NCBI GenBank assembly: GCA_001507935.1
Contig: LGET01000096.1
Location: forward strand, 1 to 6,288
Direction of reading: 5' to 3'
DNA: 6,288 nt
DNA from: Thermococcales archaeon 44_46
Lineage (GTDB): Archaea; Methanobacteriota_B; Thermococci; Thermococcales; Thermococcaceae
In this document: positions 1 to 5,986 of the stretch, piece by piece
Layout: every line of letters begins with the position of its first letter
Numbering within the stretch: the first letter of the stretch is position 1
The notes under the pieces: model-generated
The model's database searches: none
The model's input: the letters and a program-made list of their open reading frames with translations, nothing else
Told to the model about the DNA's origin: nothing
Position numbers and translations under genes: made by a program

Positions 1-1
1 G

Positions 2-70
2 AGTCTCCGTTCCCCCCGAAAGCCAGCCAATGAAGACGGGAGGCTGGAAGCCTACCCGTTACGAAATTAA
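2..70 (+). CDS. C-terminal tail of a TnpB-like protein (partial, cut by window edge)
   Basis: The frame is open from the window edge to a TAA at 68-70 and encodes 22 residues, SLRSPRKPANEDGRLEAYPL followed by RN. It is basic and low in hydrophobic residues, like the disordered tail after the RuvC-like and zinc-finger parts of TnpB. The closing LEAYPL segment overlaps the hairpin arm, as in many TnpB genes. No catalytic residue is inside the window, so activity cannot be judged. The same frame reopens as the DOMON gene after the stop, which is probably coincidence. It could instead be non-coding DNA that is open by chance. Confidence 0.4.
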   Translation, partial: SLRSPRKPANEDGRLEAYPLRN

Positions 71-97
71 CGCCCTACACGCACTTTACGGGTAGGC
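23..97 (+). repeat. Two consecutive inverted repeats (right-end hairpins)
   Basis: The outer hairpin pairs GCCTACCCGT (50-59) with ACGGGTAGGC (88-97), ten perfect base pairs with a 28-base loop. The smaller hairpin pairs CCAGCC (23-28) with GGCTGG (42-47) across 13 bases. Both are seen directly. Subterminal hairpins of this kind are recognised by the Y1 transposase TnpA and also form the scaffold of TnpB guide RNAs in IS200/IS605 elements. The usual loop of such right ends is a few bases. Here TTTA directly precedes the right arm, but about two dozen further bases lie between the arms. Confidence 0.6.
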
Positions 98-133
98 AGA
101 ACGGATTTAAGCGACTGGGCAGGCTATGAGGTT

Positions 134-1936
134 GTGGGAGTAAGCAATCTTGATGGTCCAGATGGGGCGGATTTGAACAAGCTCTACGTTTCATACGATG
201 AACAGTACCTATATGTGGCTATTACCACAAATAATACTGCAAGTTGGGGCGTAGTATATGGTTTTGGCTTTGATGTTAAAGAAGGAGGTTACACTGGGGA
301 TACTGATGCATGGGATAGAAAAATAGGGTTCTCGAGAGGAGTTGATTATGAGATTTACTTCTGGTACGATGGAGGTAATGACGTCATTGGGGGCGGAAAC
401 TTCATAACGTGGACTGGAAATGGTTGGGATTACAAAGACGTTGGAAGTGTAGTTACTTACGATTTCACAACAGGCAATGGGCTACAAGTACTCGAGATGG
501 CAATTCCATGGGATGCAATAGGGGGTAGAACATCGGAAGTCGCCCTAATCGCATGGGTGGCTGGAGGTGCGAAGGGGGATTCAGCTGTTGATACAGTTCC
601 CTTGGATCCAGCCGTAGATGGAAATGATTGGACTGATCAGGACGTTTTATCAAATTTTGCCGTTATTGAAATCCCAATTCCAAAACCCGAGCTTACGGTT
701 AGCATTTCTTCAGATGTACTTAATGTCGAGCAATGGCAGCCAGCTAACATTACAATTACAGTTAAGAACATAGGAGAGGTGGATGCTCAAAACGTAACTG
801 TGGAGCTCTACGATGGAGATGCTCTCCTCAAAAGCTGGCTTATTAACGTATCTGCACACTCTGAAGTCAAGCTTGGCTATCTCTACAGGTATTCTGATGC
901 ATGGGGGGTTCACACCATAAAGGCAGTTGTCGATCCCAACAATGAGATAGAAGAGGCTAACGAAGATAACAACGTTGCCACACTGGACATTGTGGTGGGA
1001 CAAGTCGCAGAGAGGCAGAACAAGCTTATACGGCTCGGTATGTATGTGTGGCCTAGAACCTATCCAGAGGAATACGAGAAGACAAAGCTACTTGTAGAAA
1101 ATATTTCCTCCATGAGTCTGCCAGCCAAATATGCTGAGACTGTAAAAGGATTTGAGCTGAAGCTCAATGAAAGCCTGAAACTGTTTAACGAAGGCAAATC
1201 TCTCATTTACATGCCCAACTATGAATTGAGAGGGGCTCTAAAAATTTTCTCTGCGTATATCCGCCTTGTTAAGCTGCAGAGAGAGATTTCAGAATTCCTG
1301 GAGAGTTTAGAATTTAAGAAGAAGATCGATGGATTCCTTACGGATTGGGACGAAAGCTCACTTGTAGCTCAAAACAAAGTTGGGGCGGGAGCCGGAGCTT
1401 ATCTGGACAGTCTCTACGTAGACTACGACGACAAATATCTCTACATTGCTCTGAGCACAAAGAACACCGAATCATGGAGAATAGCTTACGGTTTCGCACT
1501 TGATTACAGAGAGGGAGGATATACCGGAGATGCTGATGCGTGGGGAAGAAAGATTGGGTTCGCTAGAGGCGTTGATGCAGAAATATACCTTTACTGGAAT
1601 GGCCCGTTCTTTGAAAACCCTGGAACAAACACTATAACATCAGCGGAACTTGCAGTATGGAATGGGGCTGGATGGGAGTACTATAAATTGTTCGAGAATG
1701 CTGCAATAGGATACCTCGGAAACGACAAAGGCTTGCAGAGCCTTGAAATGGCTATTCCATGGGAGTTGCTTGGAGGAAAACCAGAAAAGATAAGCATAGT
1801 TGCATGGATAACAGGTGCAAACCCTGGAGACTCGGCCGTTATAACCATTCCGGATGATCCAAGCGTCCACGACAGTGACAACGAGTGGGGCGATATGGAT
1901 ACCATAAGCACCTTCGCAGAGGTCTACATCAGGTGA
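134..1936 (+). CDS. Amylopullulanase-like C-terminal region: DOMON-CARDB-linker-DOMON protein, 5' truncated
   Basis: Numbering from the first GTG (600 residues): DOMON/CBM9-like domain 1 at about 1-182, CARDB beta-sandwich at 185-289 (ending in the typical DPNNEIEEANEDNN), a charged helical linker at 290-395, and DOMON-like domain 2 at 397-600. The two DOMON copies align without gaps at an offset of 410 residues around EGGYTGDxDAW. Such modules bind carbohydrate, and I recall this arrangement in the C-terminal half of secreted thermococcal GH57 amylopullulanases, so that is the best guess; no catalytic domain is present here. The GTG is probably not a real start. There is no signal peptide and only a poor ribosome site. 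The homology also extends upstream to codon 104 (DLSDW, matching FLTDW of copy 2), then stops at the inferred element junction, with an in-frame stop at 68-70 and no in-frame start between. The gene is therefore probably a 3' fragment split by the insertion. A stand-alone truncated protein cannot be excluded. Confidence 0.75.
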   Translation: MGVSNLDGPDGADLNKLYVSYDEQYLYVAITTNNTASWGVVYGFGFDVKEGGYTGDTDAWDRKIGFSRGVDYEIYFWYDGGNDVIGGGNFITWTGNGWDYKDVGSVVTYDFTTGNGLQVLEMAIPWDAIGGRTSEVALIAWVAGGAKGDSAVDTVPLDPAVDGNDWTDQDVLSNFAVIEIPIPKPELTVSISSDVLNVEQWQPANITITVKNIGEVDAQNVTVELYDGDALLKSWLINVSAHSEVKLGYLYRYSDAWGVHTIKAVVDPNNEIEEANEDNNVATLDIVVGQVAERQNKLIRLGMYVWPRTYPEEYEKTKLLVENISSMSLPAKYAETVKGFELKLNESLKLFNEGKSLIYMPNYELRGALKIFSAYIRLVKLQREISEFLESLEFKKKIDGFLTDWDESSLVAQNKVGAGAGAYLDSLYVDYDDKYLYIALSTKNTESWRIAYGFALDYREGGYTGDADAWGRKIGFARGVDAEIYLYWNGPFFENPGTNTITSAELAVWNGAGWEYYKLFENAAIGYLGNDKGLQSLEMAIPWELLGGKPEKISIVAWITGANPGDSAVITIPDDPSVHDSDNEWGDMDTISTFAEVYIR

Positions 1937-1958
1937 TTTCCCTTTCTTTTTGTTTTTT
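1937..1958 (+). terminator. T-rich terminator after the DOMON gene
   Basis: Directly after the TGA at 1934-1936 come several T runs (1943-1945, 1947-1951, 1953-1958), with no hairpin. Archaeal RNA polymerase terminates at such oligo-T tracts. The tract fills the 20-base gap between two convergent genes and touches the stop codon of the minus-strand kinase gene. It can serve only the plus strand, since it is A-rich on the other. Confidence 0.5.
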
Positions 1959-2580
1959 ACTGTCCAATGAATTTTCTAAACGTCCATAGTGCAAACGCCA
2001 CGGCAAGTTGGTTTGACAAATTGTCATCGGGAGGCAACTCGTAAAACTCTGCTAACATTCCCGCTAAGGCTCCCACAAAGGCGTGGGGAAGGTCTATTAA
2101 AAAGAATAGTATCAAAAACGCGGTTAAAAAATACGCTAGGCTCCCTTCTACGCTTTTGCCGTTTTTAAACCTGTGCTTTCCAAAGGGTTTTCCCACTATT
2201 GCCGCAACTGCATCTCCAAGGGTCGCGACTGTTATGGCACCTATGGCTATGTCCCTCGGGAAAAAGCAGACTATTATTAATGCCCCGAGTGTAAAATAGA
2301 TATGTGCTCCAATCGAATGCTTTTCATGCTCTCTTGAAATTGCGTCCAGTTCTCTCTCTACGCGGGCTATCACTTCATCTCTGACGTAAAGTCCGAGCTT
2401 TCTTTTTACCCGGTCTCTCAGCCCTTCAACTATTCTAAATGGCTCCAGAATTAAAAAAACTATCAGTGCGGATGAAACGAACCCTATCGCTGCTTTTTGT
2501 CCAAACGTTAGATATATCAGAGGAACTGTAAGCCCTGTGAGATGAAGCGCTTTTCTTTTAAGCTCGCTTTTTATGCTCAT
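1957..2580 (-). CDS. Dolichol/polyprenol kinase-like integral membrane protein (SEC59/DGK1/VTE5 superfamily)
   Basis: The 207-residue protein belongs to the CTP-dependent lipid kinase superfamily (dolichol kinase, yeast DGK1, phytol kinase), which phosphorylates a membrane lipid alcohol. Visible marks are E6..RK..H13 near the N-terminus, the ATLGDAVAAIVGKPFG segment (119-134), KSVEGS (142-147), and a DDNLSNQL segment (185-192) before the last helix. About six or seven hydrophobic helices are present (near 14-25, 30-48, 92-108, 110-129, 148-165, 166-180, 190-205), with a charged cytoplasmic loop at 52-90. In archaea the likely role is making or recycling dolichyl phosphate for N-glycosylation; the exact substrate cannot be read from sequence. 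The ATG has a strong GGAGGT site (2589-2594) eight bases upstream. The gene overlaps the 3' end of the HAD gene by 23 bases, implying translational coupling in one operon. Confidence 0.8.
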   Translation of the reverse strand: MSIKSELKRKALHLTGLTVPLIYLTFGQKAAIGFVSSALIVFLILEPFRIVEGLRDRVKRKLGLYVRDEVIARVERELDAISREHEKHSIGAHIYFTLGALIIVCFFPRDIAIGAITVATLGDAVAAIVGKPFGKHRFKNGKSVEGSLAYFLTAFLILFFLIDLPHAFVGALAGMLAEFYELPPDDNLSNQLAVAFALWTFRKFIGQ

Positions 2581-3250
2581 TCTTTATTACCTCCAATGCC
2601 TCTTTGAGGTCTTTAACTACATAATCAGCATGCTTTGGTAAGAGGGATTTAAAGTATCCTCTCCTTACGAGAATTGTTGTTGCACCGATTTCTTTTCCCC
2701 CTCTCATATCTGTGTCATCTCTATCCCCTACTACGTAGACTTCATCCTCCTTGGGAAACATTTTCCTCGCAAGTATAAAGTTATGGGGCTCAAGTTTGCT
2801 GTGCCCGGTCTCTCCACTTATTATAAGGTGATCAAAATATTGCTTCAGGTTGAGATACTCCAGCTTCTTTCTCTGCCACTCAGAGGAGGAATCCGTCACT
2901 AAAACAACCTTAGCATTTATATCCTTTAAGCCCTTCAGGAATTCAACGGCATCTGGGTAGAGCTTTAAGTTTGAGAAAAATGTCCTATCAACAAGTTCAA
3001 ACATTTCTCTAAGGTCTTCCTCCGAAATTTTTTGATAAATCCGCTCCATGAAATTTTCGACCAGTTCGTCTAGATCAAGGAGATGCAGCTCTCTTGACTG
3101 CTCAAGCTCTTTGTACCTCTGGGTGAGAATGTAAAGGAGTGCCCTAAACTTTCTTTTTCTAATCAAATGGGGCAGGAGTCTAAGAACACTCCATCTTGCT
3201 GCCTCCCATGTGTTGCAGAGAGTATCATCCAAATCCACAAGTACGAGCAT
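2558..3250 (-). CDS. HAD-superfamily phosphatase-like hydrolase
   Basis: This 230-residue protein carries all four HAD motifs. Motif I is DLDDT with nucleophile Asp6 and acid/base Asp8, motif II is LVTDSS (Thr119), motif III is Lys152 in HSKLEPHNF, and motif IV is GDRDDTD (Asp176 and Asp181, Mg2+ ligands). The region at about 14-95 is helical and corresponds to a C1-type cap, as in phosphoglycolate-phosphatase-like enzymes. The protein is soluble, with no signal peptide. The substrate is unknown. Sharing an operon with a polyprenol kinase makes a phosphorylated sugar, nucleotide or lipid intermediate possible, but that is context only. The ATG is preceded by GGAGGA-type pairing (AAGGAGGAA, core at 3260-3264) nine bases upstream. 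This is the first gene of the minus-strand operon. Confidence 0.85.
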   Translation of the reverse strand: MLVLVDLDDTLCNTWEAARWSVLRLLPHLIRKRKFRALLYILTQRYKELEQSRELHLLDLDELVENFMERIYQKISEEDLREMFELVDRTFFSNLKLYPDAVEFLKGLKDINAKVVLVTDSSSEWQRKKLEYLNLKQYFDHLIISGETGHSKLEPHNFILARKMFPKEDEVYVVGDRDDTDMRGGKEIGATTILVRRGYFKSLLPKHADYVVKDLKEALEVIKNEHKKRA

Positions 3251-3264
3251 ACTGTAGTTCCTCC

Positions 3265-3322
3265 TTCAGTAACTTTAGCGTTAAAGCTTAAAAACTCTAA
3301 GTGTATTTTTCCATGAGGGGCC
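3265..3322. promoter_or_regulatory. Divergent promoter region for the HAD operon and the DUF131/antiporter operon
   Basis: The 72-base gap between divergent genes contains an AT-rich core, TTAAAGCTTAAAAAC (3281-3295), centred on the palindrome AAGCTT. On the plus strand AAAG followed by CTTAAAAA resembles an archaeal BRE/TATA pair, but it would put transcription start only about six bases before the DUF131 ATG. An alternative box is ACTTTAG near 3273-3279. On the minus strand TTTTTAAG (3286-3293) or AAAATACAC (3302-3310) could serve the HAD gene. The exact box on each strand is uncertain. Confidence 0.4.
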
Positions 3323-3568
3323 ATGAAGGGAGAACTGCTTATACTGGCAGGGATGGGACTGATATTTATAGGCTTCATGCTGATCTTCATAGGAACTTTG
3401 ATGGCAGCATCTGGGGGAGAGGCTGACGTTGAGAGTGGGGGAGTAATAATGATTGGCCCTATTCCAATAGTCTTTGGAACAAGCAAGGGGGCCACCTTGG
3501 CAATGATACTTGCAGTTTTCCTAATGCTCCTGTGGATAATAGGGGCTCTGCTGAGCAGGAGGGTATGA
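3323..3568 (+). CDS. DUF131 (TIGR00304-type) small membrane protein
   Basis: An 81-residue protein with two transmembrane helices (about 4-30 and 58-77) joined by a short loop that holds the signature GGVIMIGPIPIVFG (39-52) after an acidic EADVE stretch. This matches the archaeal DUF131/TIGR00304 membrane family, whose function is unknown. The ATG is preceded by GAGGGG at 3315-3320, only two bases away, which is unusually close; an internal ATG at codon 11 is possible but would cut into the first helix. The stop is followed after one base by the antiporter start, so the two are almost certainly co-transcribed and coupled, which hints at a role linked to ion transport. Confidence 0.75.
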   Translation: MKGELLILAGMGLIFIGFMLIFIGTLMAASGGEADVESGGVIMIGPIPIVFGTSKGATLAMILAVFLMLLWIIGALLSRRV

Positions 3569-3569
3569 A

Positions 3570-4748
3570 GTGGAGTACATGCTTGACCTTTCCATCCTTC
3601 TGGTTTTTGCAAAGACTTTAGAGTGGCTGTTTGAGAAGAAGGATGTCCACCCTATACTTGCCCATATACTCACCGGAATGATACTGGGGCCTTTTCTTCT
3701 CAACGTTATTTCTCCTTCCGAGCCATTGAAAGTCCTTTCAGAGTTCGGCCTTCTGATGATGATGCTCTACATGGGTCTCACAAGCAACTTTTCATCGATT
3801 GCATCAAACAAAGCAAAAGCTATCACAGTGGCCGGTTTGGGTGTTGCGTTTTCATTCTTTCTTGGCTTTTCAACGGTTTATCTCTTTGGAAAGGGATTGG
3901 CTGCGGCTATTTTTGTAGGGGTGACTCTGGGGAATACTGCAATTGAAGTTACCAGTGGGGTGTTGTTGAAGTCAAGGGTAGGGAAGGAGATTTCTTCAAT
4001 ATTAATGGGGGCAGCGTTTGCCGATGACATAATGGCCGTTTATCTAATTGGCATAATAACGGCGATGACACAGGGCGAGCTTGCACTCTTCCCCTTGGTT
4101 GTTTTGACAATTAAGATAGCCATATTCATAGCAGCAGTTCTCTTACTTTCTGAATACATTTTCAAGCGCTCTGTGAGGTTTTACGGCATATTGAGGAACC
4201 TCAACATATTCTTCACTTTTACGATAATCCTCACATTTTTCTTAGCAATAGTGGCTGAAAGGGTGGGCCTGCACCAGATAATTGGTGCCTATCTTGCGGG
4301 CTTAACAATAAGCAGACTCAGAGAGAGGAGAGATCCCCTCGTGTTAAGCAAGATAAAGCTTAACGAGCTTATTGGGGACCTGCAGGTAGTCCTTACAGAG
4401 TTCTTCATGCCTCTCTTCTTTATTTACGTGGGGCTGATGTTTAATCCCTCTCTCAATGAGCTCAACGTCGCTTTGATAGTCCTTCTTTATCTGGCTGCAG
4501 TTTTAGGAAAGCTCCTCGGCTGTGGACTTGGAATGAGAGCATTTGGATTTGACTGGAAATCGGCAATGCTCGTTGGAATCGGTATGGGTGGAAGGGGCAG
4601 CCTGGACCTTGCCATACTAAAGTTCGGAATTGAAGAGGGGCTAATAGACCAAGGCCTCTTTGCAACCAGTGTCATAGTCTCAATGCTGACTGCTGTAACG
4701 ACTCCCCAGTTTTTCAAACTTTATTTATCTCGCATAAGGGAGGAGTGA
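3570..4748 (+). CDS. CPA2-family (NapA/KefB-like) cation/proton antiporter
   Basis: A 392-residue polytopic protein, mostly hydrophobic, with about 12-13 membrane helices, of the sodium/hydrogen exchanger fold (Pfam family 00999). Key features are the adjacent aspartates Asp152-Asp153 in AAFADDIMAVYL, typical of electrogenic CPA2 exchangers such as NapA; the polar unwound segment TLGNTA (119-124); the motif GLHQIIGAYLAGL (233-245); Lys314 in VLGKLLG, at the place of the conserved TM10 lysine; and GGRGSLDLAI (340-349). It ends soon after the last helix, with no TrkA-N nucleotide-binding domain, so it is not a Kef-type regulated K+ efflux protein. The likely role is Na+(or K+)/H+ exchange at the cytoplasmic membrane. 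The GTG start has GGAGGG (3558-3563) six bases upstream; the next in-frame ATG (codon 4) is less well placed. The cation cannot be decided from sequence. Confidence 0.85.
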   Translation: MEYMLDLSILLVFAKTLEWLFEKKDVHPILAHILTGMILGPFLLNVISPSEPLKVLSEFGLLMMMLYMGLTSNFSSIASNKAKAITVAGLGVAFSFFLGFSTVYLFGKGLAAAIFVGVTLGNTAIEVTSGVLLKSRVGKEISSILMGAAFADDIMAVYLIGIITAMTQGELALFPLVVLTIKIAIFIAAVLLLSEYIFKRSVRFYGILRNLNIFFTFTIILTFFLAIVAERVGLHQIIGAYLAGLTISRLRERRDPLVLSKIKLNELIGDLQVVLTEFFMPLFFIYVGLMFNPSLNELNVALIVLLYLAAVLGKLLGCGLGMRAFGFDWKSAMLVGIGMGGRGSLDLAILKFGIEEGLIDQGLFATSVIVSMLTAVTTPQFFKLYLSRIREE

Positions 4749-4750
4749 CA

Positions 4751-4788
4751 AAAGCTTAAAGGCTATGCTGATGAGTCTAGGTCGGTGA
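4751..4788 (+). promoter_or_regulatory. mfnA promoter (BRE/TATA) and ribosome binding site
   Basis: AAAGCTTAAA at 4751-4760 has the BRE-plus-TATA form of thermococcal promoters, and the same ten bases occur in the divergent promoter region at 3283-3292. Start of transcription would be expected near 4782. GGTGA at 4784-4788 matches the 16S anti-SD complement and lies four bases before the ATG. The 44-base gap after the antiporter gene leaves room for readthrough, so mfnA may be transcribed both ways. Confidence 0.45.
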
Positions 4789-4792
4789 GAGC

Positions 4793-5950
4793 ATGATTCC
4801 AAAGGAAGGAATGAGCGAAGAGGAAGTGCTTGCTGAACTTGAGGAAAGGCTTAAAGTTGACCTAACTTTTGATTCGGGCAGGATTTTGGGATCCATGTGT
4901 ACTTATCCTCATCCGCTTGCTCAAAAGATAATCCAGAAGTATATAGATAGGAACCTGGGCGATCCGGGGTTGCATAATGGAAGCAAAAAAATCGAGGAAG
5001 AAGCCGTTCAGATGCTTGGAGAACTTTTACATTTAAAGAAGGCCTACGGTAACATAGTGAGCGGTGGTACCGAGGCAAATATCTTGGCCGTAAGGGCTTT
5101 TCGCAATATATCCGATGTTGAGAAGCCCGAGTTGATCCTCCCAAAAAGTGCTCACTTCTCTTTTCTAAAGGCGAGTGATTTGCTGAGGGTAAAGCTGGTG
5201 TGGGCCGAACTTAATAGGGACTATTCTGTTAACGTCAAAGATGTTGAGAGTAAGATAACCGATAACACCATTGGCATAGTTGGAATTGCCGGTACAACCG
5301 GGCTGGGAGTTGTCGATGACATCCCCGCTCTTTCAGACATTGCTGTTGATTACGGGATTCCCCTTCATGTTGACGCAGCCTTTGGAGGTTTTGTAATACC
5401 CTTTGCGAAGGCTCTGGGTTACGAGTTGCCGGATTTCGATTTCAAGCTCAAGGGTGTGCAGAGCGTTACCATAGACCCCCACAAAATGGGCATGGCCCCA
5501 ATCCCTGCTGGGGGGATAGTTTTTAGAAAGAAAAAGTACATAGAGGCCATAAACGTTTTAGCACCTTATTTAGCTGGAGGAAAGATATTCCAGGCGACCA
5601 TTACCGGCACTAGGCCAGGTGCAAATGCAATAGCAGTATGGGCCCTCCTCAAGCATCTTGGCTTTGAAGGATACAAGAGAGTTGTCAAGGAGGCTATGGA
5701 AAATGCTTACTGGTTCGCGGAGCAAATAAAGGGTCTAAATGGGGTATACCTTATAAGGGAGCCCATGTTGAACATAGTCTCCTTCGGCTCCAGGAAGCTT
5801 AAGAAAATTGAGGCCGAGCTCAAAGCCAGAGGCTGGGGAATAAGCGCCCACAGGGGGTATATAAGGATAGTTATGATGCCCCACGTAAAGAGGGAGCACC
5901 TTGAGGAGTTTTTGAAAGACCTGAGGGAAATCCTGGAAAGAGTTCTTTGA
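4793..5950 (+). CDS. mfnA: MfnA-family PLP-dependent decarboxylase (L-aspartate/L-tyrosine decarboxylase)
   Basis: A 385-residue, full-length group II PLP decarboxylase. Visible marks are GGTEAN (91-96, phosphate-binding loop), His121 in SAHFSF (ring stacking), the AGTTGLG segment (166-172), Asp194 in HVDAAFGG (192-199, pairs with the pyridine nitrogen), and Lys231 in TIDPHKMG, which forms the Schiff base. The C-terminal domain closes with GYIRIVMMPHV. In methanogens MfnA makes tyramine for methanofuran. In Thermococcales, which lack methanofuran, the T. kodakarensis homologue TK1814 was shown to act as aspartate decarboxylase supplying beta-alanine for coenzyme A, so that role is inferred here. 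The ATG follows a GGTGA site by four bases. The protein has no signal peptide and is cytoplasmic. Confidence 0.9.
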   Translation: MIPKEGMSEEEVLAELEERLKVDLTFDSGRILGSMCTYPHPLAQKIIQKYIDRNLGDPGLHNGSKKIEEEAVQMLGELLHLKKAYGNIVSGGTEANILAVRAFRNISDVEKPELILPKSAHFSFLKASDLLRVKLVWAELNRDYSVNVKDVESKITDNTIGIVGIAGTTGLGVVDDIPALSDIAVDYGIPLHVDAAFGGFVIPFAKALGYELPDFDFKLKGVQSVTIDPHKMGMAPIPAGGIVFRKKKYIEAINVLAPYLAGGKIFQATITGTRPGANAIAVWALLKHLGFEGYKRVVKEAMENAYWFAEQIKGLNGVYLIREPMLNIVSFGSRKLKKIEAELKARGWGISAHRGYIRIVMMPHVKREHLEEFLKDLREILERVL

Positions 5951-5969
5951 TTTCGCTTTTATTGTTTTT
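5951..5969 (+). terminator. T-rich terminator after mfnA
   Basis: After the TGA there are T runs at 5951-5953, 5957-5960 and 5965-5969, without a hairpin, fitting intrinsic termination by archaeal RNA polymerase. It works only for plus-strand transcription and would not stop an RNA coming from the CRISPR array on the other strand. Confidence 0.45.
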
Positions 5970-5986
5970 AAGATTTCGCCTAAGCG

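Larger units (their letters stand above)
1..102 (+). mobile_element. Right end of an IS200/IS605-type (TnpB) insertion element
   Basis: This stretch has the architecture of a TnpB element 3' end. An open frame ends in the residues GRLEAYPLRN and a stop at 68-70. The end of that frame overlaps a 10-bp perfect inverted repeat (50-59 and 88-97), preceded by a smaller one (23-28 and 42-47). TnpB genes commonly end in codons such as GAAGCC(T/C)ACCC that double as the 5' arm of the right-end hairpin, and that is seen here at 48-57. The right boundary is placed near base 102 because homology to the downstream host gene begins at codon 104-106 and fails at codon 101-103. The rest of the element, including any tnpA, lies left of the window. 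The long hairpin loop is atypical, so the family call is an inference from layout. Confidence 0.5.
1..118 (+). ncRNA. Candidate 3' part of a TnpB guide RNA (omega RNA) with host-derived guide
   Basis: In IS200/IS605 elements the guide RNA is processed from the tnpB 3' end plus the right end, and its guide is the roughly 16 bases just outside the element. If the boundary is at 102/103, the guide here is bases 103-118 (GGATTTAAGCGACTGG), which is the start of the interrupted DOMON domain. The scaffold would include the hairpins at 23-47 and 50-97. This rests entirely on the element call and on the boundary inferred from protein homology. No transcript evidence is available. Confidence 0.25.

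Noticed and set aside
134..136. GTG as the true start of the DOMON protein
   Set aside because: Gapless homology to the second domain continues upstream to codon 104, no signal peptide follows, and only a GAGG two bases away could serve as a ribosome site. It is kept only as the left limit of the listed coding region.
465..1911. Several minus-strand open frames opposite the DOMON gene
   Set aside because: Two pairs lie in the repeated DOMON regions simply because the plus-strand sequence is similar; none shows a plausible domain or ribosome site.
3163..3703. Minus-strand open frames across the DUF131 and antiporter start (3163-3612 and 3521-3703)
   Set aside because: They are antisense to well-supported genes with clear family motifs and show no recognisable domain.
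4462..5144. Minus-strand open frames opposite the antiporter and mfnA genes (4462-4717 and 4851-5144)
   Set aside because: They are shadows of conserved plus-strand coding sequence, with compositions unlike real proteins.
5951..5986. CRISPR leader between mfnA and the first repeat
   Set aside because: Only 36 bases, with no promoter facing the array, and the repeat orientation places the leader on the other side.
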